Assembly: GCA_025454975.1 (NCBI GenBank) | Contig: JALONK010000020.1 | Coordinates: 1-64,000 of the forward strand | From: Bacteroidia bacterium | GTDB lineage: Bacteria; Bacteroidota; Bacteroidia; UKL13-3 | Direction: 5' to 3' | DNA length: 64,000 bases | Shown here: in pieces, positions 60,600 to 64,000 of the stretch | How the letters are laid out: each line of letters opens with the position of its first letter | Position numbering within the stretch: the stretch's first letter is position 1 | The notes under the pieces: generated by a model | Databases searched by the model: none | The model's input: only the letters and a program-made list of their open reading frames with translations | Told to the model about the DNA's origin: nothing | Position numbers and translations under genes: made by a program

Positions 60600-61805
60600 A
60601 TGTTAAAATCTTCCAACAACATACTTTCAAGTTTGCATGATTACAGTGTTGAAAACCTACTATTCTGTACAAAAGACAGCAATGAAGTTGCAAAAGTTGC
60701 TTGGATAAGAAAAAATTACCCTCATCATTTTCATCTATTATCAGAGCAGTTAAAGCTTTATAACAAAGCCCTTGCCAAATTACCTGAATGGGTTAAAAAA
60801 AATTGTCTGTTCACAGCTCAATCACTCGAACAATGCAGCAGTCCTGCAACCGCGCATTATAAGGCATCATTATTTAAGGGTGAATTAATGGTTGATTTAA
60901 CTGCCGGGATAGGAGTGGATGCTGTTGCTTTTGCCGAAAAGTTTAAACAAGTTATTGCCATAGAAAAAGATGAAAATGTACATGCTCTTGCTGAGTTTAA
61001 TTTAAGCCAATTAGCCATTACGAATGTTCAACGCGTAAATACTGATGCTGATTCATGGTTACATAAACAACACCATGCCGATTTATATTATATTGACGCC
61101 GACAGACGTCCGATAACCGGAAAAAAAGTAATTACATTAGAAGATTCAACCCCTAATGTACTTGCATTATTACCAATAATAAAAGGACTAACCGAGGATG
61201 TACTATTGAAATGTTCACCACTGATTGATATAACTTATTTGTTTAGCAGAATAGATCTCATTCAACAAATCACAGTTTTATCGGTAGAGCAAGAGGTAAA
61301 GGAAATCTTGGTACATCTTGTTTCAAAACCTGACAATCCATTTATTAAAGCAGTCAATTTATCAGCCGGTGGTGAAATTACCCATGAATTTGAAGCTCAA
61401 GTATCAAATCTATCAGCTGAAAGGAAGCTAGAAGAAGACGCTATATATTTTTATGAGACCGGCAATGCACTTATTAAATCAGGACTTTCAGACTTATATG
61501 CAAATCAGATTGGCTTAAGTCAATTAGGCAGTAAAACGCCTTATTATACAGGGAACAAATGTGTAACTTCATTTTTTGGAAGGGCATTCAAAATAATCAC
61601 CTGCATGCCAATGTCGAAAAGTAATGTTTTAGCATATTTAAAAAACAATACAATAACAAAGGCAAATATTGCTGCAAAAGGGTTCGGAGTATCTGTTGAT
61701 GATTTAAGAAGCACTTTCAAATTGAAGGATGGGGGAGAAGAATACCTTTTCTTTGTTAAACATAACCACAATGAAAAGGTATTCTATCATGTCAGAAAAT
61801 TTTAG
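60600..61805 (+). CDS. SAM-dependent methyltransferase with THUMP-like C-terminus
   Basis: The 401-residue protein has an N-terminal region with WIRKNYPHHFHLL, a Rossmann methyltransferase domain (MVDLTAGIGVDAVAFA motif I, YYIDADRRP motif II) and a C-terminal THUMP-like domain (LKNNTITKANIAAKGFG). Homologues are predicted RNA methyltransferases. It is a single gene, convergent with the zinc-ribbon gene; their stops overlap (TTAG, 61802-61805). Confidence 0.82.
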   Translation: MLKSSNNILSSLHDYSVENLLFCTKDSNEVAKVAWIRKNYPHHFHLLSEQLKLYNKALAKLPEWVKKNCLFTAQSLEQCSSPATAHYKASLFKGELMVDLTAGIGVDAVAFAEKFKQVIAIEKDENVHALAEFNLSQLAITNVQRVNTDADSWLHKQHHADLYYIDADRRPITGKKVITLEDSTPNVLALLPIIKGLTEDVLLKCSPLIDITYLFSRIDLIQQITVLSVEQEVKEILVHLVSKPDNPFIKAVNLSAGGEITHEFEAQVSNLSAERKLEEDAIYFYETGNALIKSGLSDLYANQIGLSQLGSKTPYYTGNKCVTSFFGRAFKIITCMPMSKSNVLAYLKNNTITKANIAAKGFGVSVDDLRSTFKLKDGGEEYLFFVKHNHNEKVFYHVRKF

Positions 61806-62164
61806 TCGTCTACGGTCTGACGTTTAATCAGTAAATAAAAATCATCTGCAAGCTTCTGATAACCGTATTCATAAACAAAATAAAATGATGACCCTGAATT
61901 AGGGTTGTAGGCGTGTGTAAAATAAGAAAAGTTAAAGCCTTTGTCGAATAGCCTTTTGGTGTTAATTTTAATTTTCCCTTCTTCGGGAATTAGTTCTTCC
62001 AGAATTCTTCTGTTTTTCCTTAAAATACTGTTGATTTCTTTAACAGTTTCTGAGGCGACCTTAAATTTGTTGTTGAACATTGTGCGACAGTTATCGTCGC
62101 AGAACTTTTTGTCGGATCTGCCATGAATTACATCATTGCATTGCATGCAAAAGCGTGGTTCCAT
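61802..62164 (-). CDS. Zinc-ribbon protein of unknown function
   Basis: The protein starts MEPRFCMQCNDVIHGRSDKK; its N-terminus has a Cys-rich ribbon (FCMQC and KFCDDNC) and the rest is a helix followed by a beta region (FNFSYFTHAY, SSFYFVYEYG). The ribbon should bind zinc and may contact nucleic acid. The ATG at 62164 is chosen over the upstream one at 62176. Family known to me only as conserved in Bacteroidota. Confidence 0.7.
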   Translation of the reverse strand: MEPRFCMQCNDVIHGRSDKKFCDDNCRTMFNNKFKVASETVKEINSILRKNRRILEELIPEEGKIKINTKRLFDKGFNFSYFTHAYNPNSGSSFYFVYEYGYQKLADDFYLLIKRQTVDD

Positions 62165-62227
62165 TGTGGTATACAATTAATAAAGTTTAATGGGGCAGGA
62201 GGAACGCACAATCTTACTAAACTTTAC

Positions 62228-62252
62228 TTAATAAAAAAAGCCCTTTCGGGCA
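62228..62252 (-). terminator. Rho-independent terminator of sppA
   Basis: On the minus strand GCCCGAAAGGGC folds to a short GC-rich stem with a GAAA tetraloop and is followed by TTTTTTT. It lies immediately downstream of the sppA stop (62256). Confidence 0.75.
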
Positions 62253-62255
62253 ATT

Positions 62256-64000
62256 TTATTCGATATTAATCGGTAAGGTATATCTCAATTGAACACCTTG
62301 GTACTTTAATAGTTTATTAATCTGCGCATACCAATCATATTGCGCACCGAGCTGTTGTTTCATCATCCATACCGAGGCTTCGCCACTTAAGCTTTTTACG
62401 ATTTGTTCAATCGGGTCTTTTTGTTCGGGGTAAGTTACCATTCTGTATTCGGTGGTTTTAGCCTTTTTCGCTGCAATTTCAATTGCTTTTTCCAATCCAC
62501 CAAACTCATCAATTAATCCTAATCTTTTAGCATCGGTACCGCTCCAAACCCTACCTTGAGCCAATGAATCAACAGTTTCTTTGCTTAATTTTCTACCATC
62601 GGCAACCTTAGTAATAAAGTCATCATAAATCCTATCAATGTATTTTTGAATCACTACTTTTTCCGCTTGGGTTAAACCTCTTTCCGGAGAACCCATATCA
62701 GCGAATTCGCCAAATTTTACGGTTTCAATGTTAATACCAAGTTTATTTTCAATTAGTTCATTGGCATTCATTAACAATGCAAAAACGCCAATACTTCCAG
62801 TCACCGAATTTTTTTCTGCTACAATAACATCTGCCGGTGCAGCAATATAATATCCTCCGCTTGCCGCCACTGTTCCCATTGACACAATTACCGGTTTAAC
62901 CGCTTTGGTCAGCATCACTTCACGCCAAATCACATCACTCGCTAATGCGCTACCTCCGGGTGAATTTATCCTTAATACAACAGCTTTAATGGCACTATCG
63001 TTTTTAGCTTTTCTTAAACTTGAGGCAATGGTTTCAGAACCCATGGTTTCTTCATCACCTTCTCCACTAACGATATCACCAACACAATAAATTACAGCTA
63101 TTTTATCTTTAGTGCTAAACGGAGCGCCTGAATAATGTTTGGCAAGCTGAGCCGTAGAAATCATTTGGATATCTTCCATTTTAGTTACTCCGACTTTTTT
63201 CATTAACACTTCATGCACCTGATCTTCAAAAAATATATCATTAATTAATTTGTAATTTTTAGCATCTTCAGGCGATTGCACTTTAAGTTGATTAGCAATT
63301 TCTCTAAGTGTATTAACATCAATCTTTCTACTTCCTGCCACGTCAGTTAACCAATTGTTATACATACTTCCAAGATAAGCTTCAATTTGTTGCCTGTTTT
63401 CAGCACTCATTGATTTAGCAATCAGTGGTTCACCTGCTGCTTTATATTTACCATGTCTGATTAATTGAGGTTCTAAACCTACTTTGTCGAACATGCCTTT
63501 TAAATATGGAGTTGAACTGCTGAATCCATCTATTAATAATTCACCAGCCGGGTTTAAATAAATGGCATCAGCAACCGAAGCAACATAATAACTATGTTCT
63601 TCTAAAATTTCGCCGTATGCTATGATAAATTTCTTTTTCTTTTTAAATGCGATCAATTCATTTCTGATGGCTTCAAGTGTGGCATAATCAGCAGGTACAA
63701 TTCCTACATGTAAATATATTCCTTTCACTTGTTCTTTATCGCCGGCAACTTTAATGGCTTTAATTATTTCATCTAAACCACTGCTGCTACCGTTATTAAG
63801 TCCGCCTTTGCTTAACGCTTCAAAAGGATTTTTACTCGTACGCTCTTGTATTAAATAATCAAGTTTAAGTTCAAGTACCGAGTTGGTTTTTAATTCTCCA
63901 GCTTCTTCCTTTGAAGAAGAGGCAATTAATCCACCGATAATACTGAATAATAAAAATATCAATATCAATCCGCCAATTACAAAACCTAAAACTGATGCGA
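62256..64000 (-). CDS. sppA: Signal peptide peptidase SppA (67K type), 5' end outside the window
   Basis: SppA degrades cleaved signal peptides in the membrane. The frame is open to the window edge (about 580 codons visible) and an N-terminal membrane helix (VIGGLILIFLLFSIIGG) is present, so only a few codons are missing. The duplicated fold has the lysine base in GKYKAAGEPL of the first half and the Ser nucleophile in TVAASGGYYIAA of the second half. The protein is the long 67K form found in Bacteroidota and E. coli. Confidence 0.93.
   Translation of the reverse strand, partial: ASVLGFVIGGLILIFLLFSIIGGLIASSSKEEAGELKTNSVLELKLDYLIQERTSKNPFEALSKGGLNNGSSSGLDEIIKAIKVAGDKEQVKGIYLHVGIVPADYATLEAIRNELIAFKKKKKFIIAYGEILEEHSYYVASVADAIYLNPAGELLIDGFSSSTPYLKGMFDKVGLEPQLIRHGKYKAAGEPLIAKSMSAENRQQIEAYLGSMYNNWLTDVAGSRKIDVNTLREIANQLKVQSPEDAKNYKLINDIFFEDQVHEVLMKKVGVTKMEDIQMISTAQLAKHYSGAPFSTKDKIAVIYCVGDIVSGEGDEETMGSETIASSLRKAKNDSAIKAVVLRINSPGGSALASDVIWREVMLTKAVKPVIVSMGTVAASGGYYIAAPADVIVAEKNSVTGSIGVFALLMNANELIENKLGINIETVKFGEFADMGSPERGLTQAEKVVIQKYIDRIYDDFITKVADGRKLSKETVDSLAQGRVWSGTDAKRLGLIDEFGGLEKAIEIAAKKAKTTEYRMVTYPEQKDPIEQIVKSLSGEASVWMMKQQLGAQYDWYAQINKLLKYQGVQLRYTLPINIE

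Noticed and set aside
1-64000. Mobile element or defence island
   Set aside because: No transposase, integrase, restriction, toxin-antitoxin or CRISPR gene could be recognised in any frame listed.

Overview
This window is an AT-rich, gene-dense stretch of a Bacteroidota chromosome. It probably comes from a free-living aerobic lineage related to Chitinophagales or Sphingobacteriales; the exact order cannot be fixed from the sequence. The evidence is three proteins with C-terminal type IX secretion (T9SS) sorting domains, promoter elements of the TAnnTTTG type, TonB-dependent receptors, a bacillithiol enzyme (BshB1), KdsC, a CcmE of the C-x3-Y type and DUF4465, DUF5522, DUF4369 and DUF839 proteins. 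No phage, IS element, CRISPR array or rRNA was seen. One tRNA-Leu(GAG) is present.

Layout. 1-7711 (mostly minus): an AsnB-like amidotransferase whose 3' end looks rearranged, kdsC, a DUF2520 oxidoreductase, and a cytochrome c maturation set (ccmF, then ccmE-ccmD-ccmC) with a BamA/TamA-like gene between the halves. 7939-12784: glutathione peroxidase, a metallophosphoesterase lipoprotein, a flavodoxin-reductase/2Fe-2S oxidoreductase, bshB1, cytochrome c and SCO. 12909-17384: a probable zinc regulon of a Fur/Zur-type regulator, lipoproteins, a TonB receptor and a His-rich outer-membrane barrel, with two nearly identical 17-bp palindromes in front of the receptor and the barrel. 17418-20835: SelO, then a cobalamin riboswitch driving a T9SS surface protein and a secreted cytochrome-like lipoprotein. 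20882-30397: a fatty-acid degradation block (acyl-CoA ligase, MarR regulator, fadN-fadA-fadE and acyl-CoA-binding protein) with two long palindromes sharing the core ATGCATGCAT. 30442-40729: a META-domain lipoprotein broken by an in-frame TAG, gatB, a TlpA-like protein, a PhoB/PhoR-like two-component pair, tRNA-Leu, a metal-ligand-less dihydroorotase homologue, cystathionine beta-synthase, a hydrolase and a thioesterase. 40920-45929: a second cobalamin riboswitch and a B12-uptake operon (TonB receptor with a frameshifted C-terminus, tandem DUF4465 T9SS protein, beta-propeller lipoprotein and DUF5522 protein). 45967-49320: a sugar O/N-acyltransferase, a Kir-type potassium channel and conserved hypotheticals. 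49324-55153: a tightly coupled operon of three exported redox proteins (di-heme peroxidase, Rieske lipoprotein and heme c/copper type II monooxygenase fusion) next to a PhoX-like T9SS protein. 55308-64000: an RsiV-like lipoprotein, uvrB, lipA, OsmC, a 35-residue lipoprotein, a THUMP-like methyltransferase, a zinc-ribbon protein and sppA, which runs off the window.

The strongest candidates for new biology are the three-protein redox operon at 49324-53193, the paired operators of the zinc and fatty-acid regulons, and the cobalamin-controlled surface locus at 18948-20835 that has no receptor. Two genes carry single-base lesions or possible recoding sites (31018-31020 and about 42965-42970).
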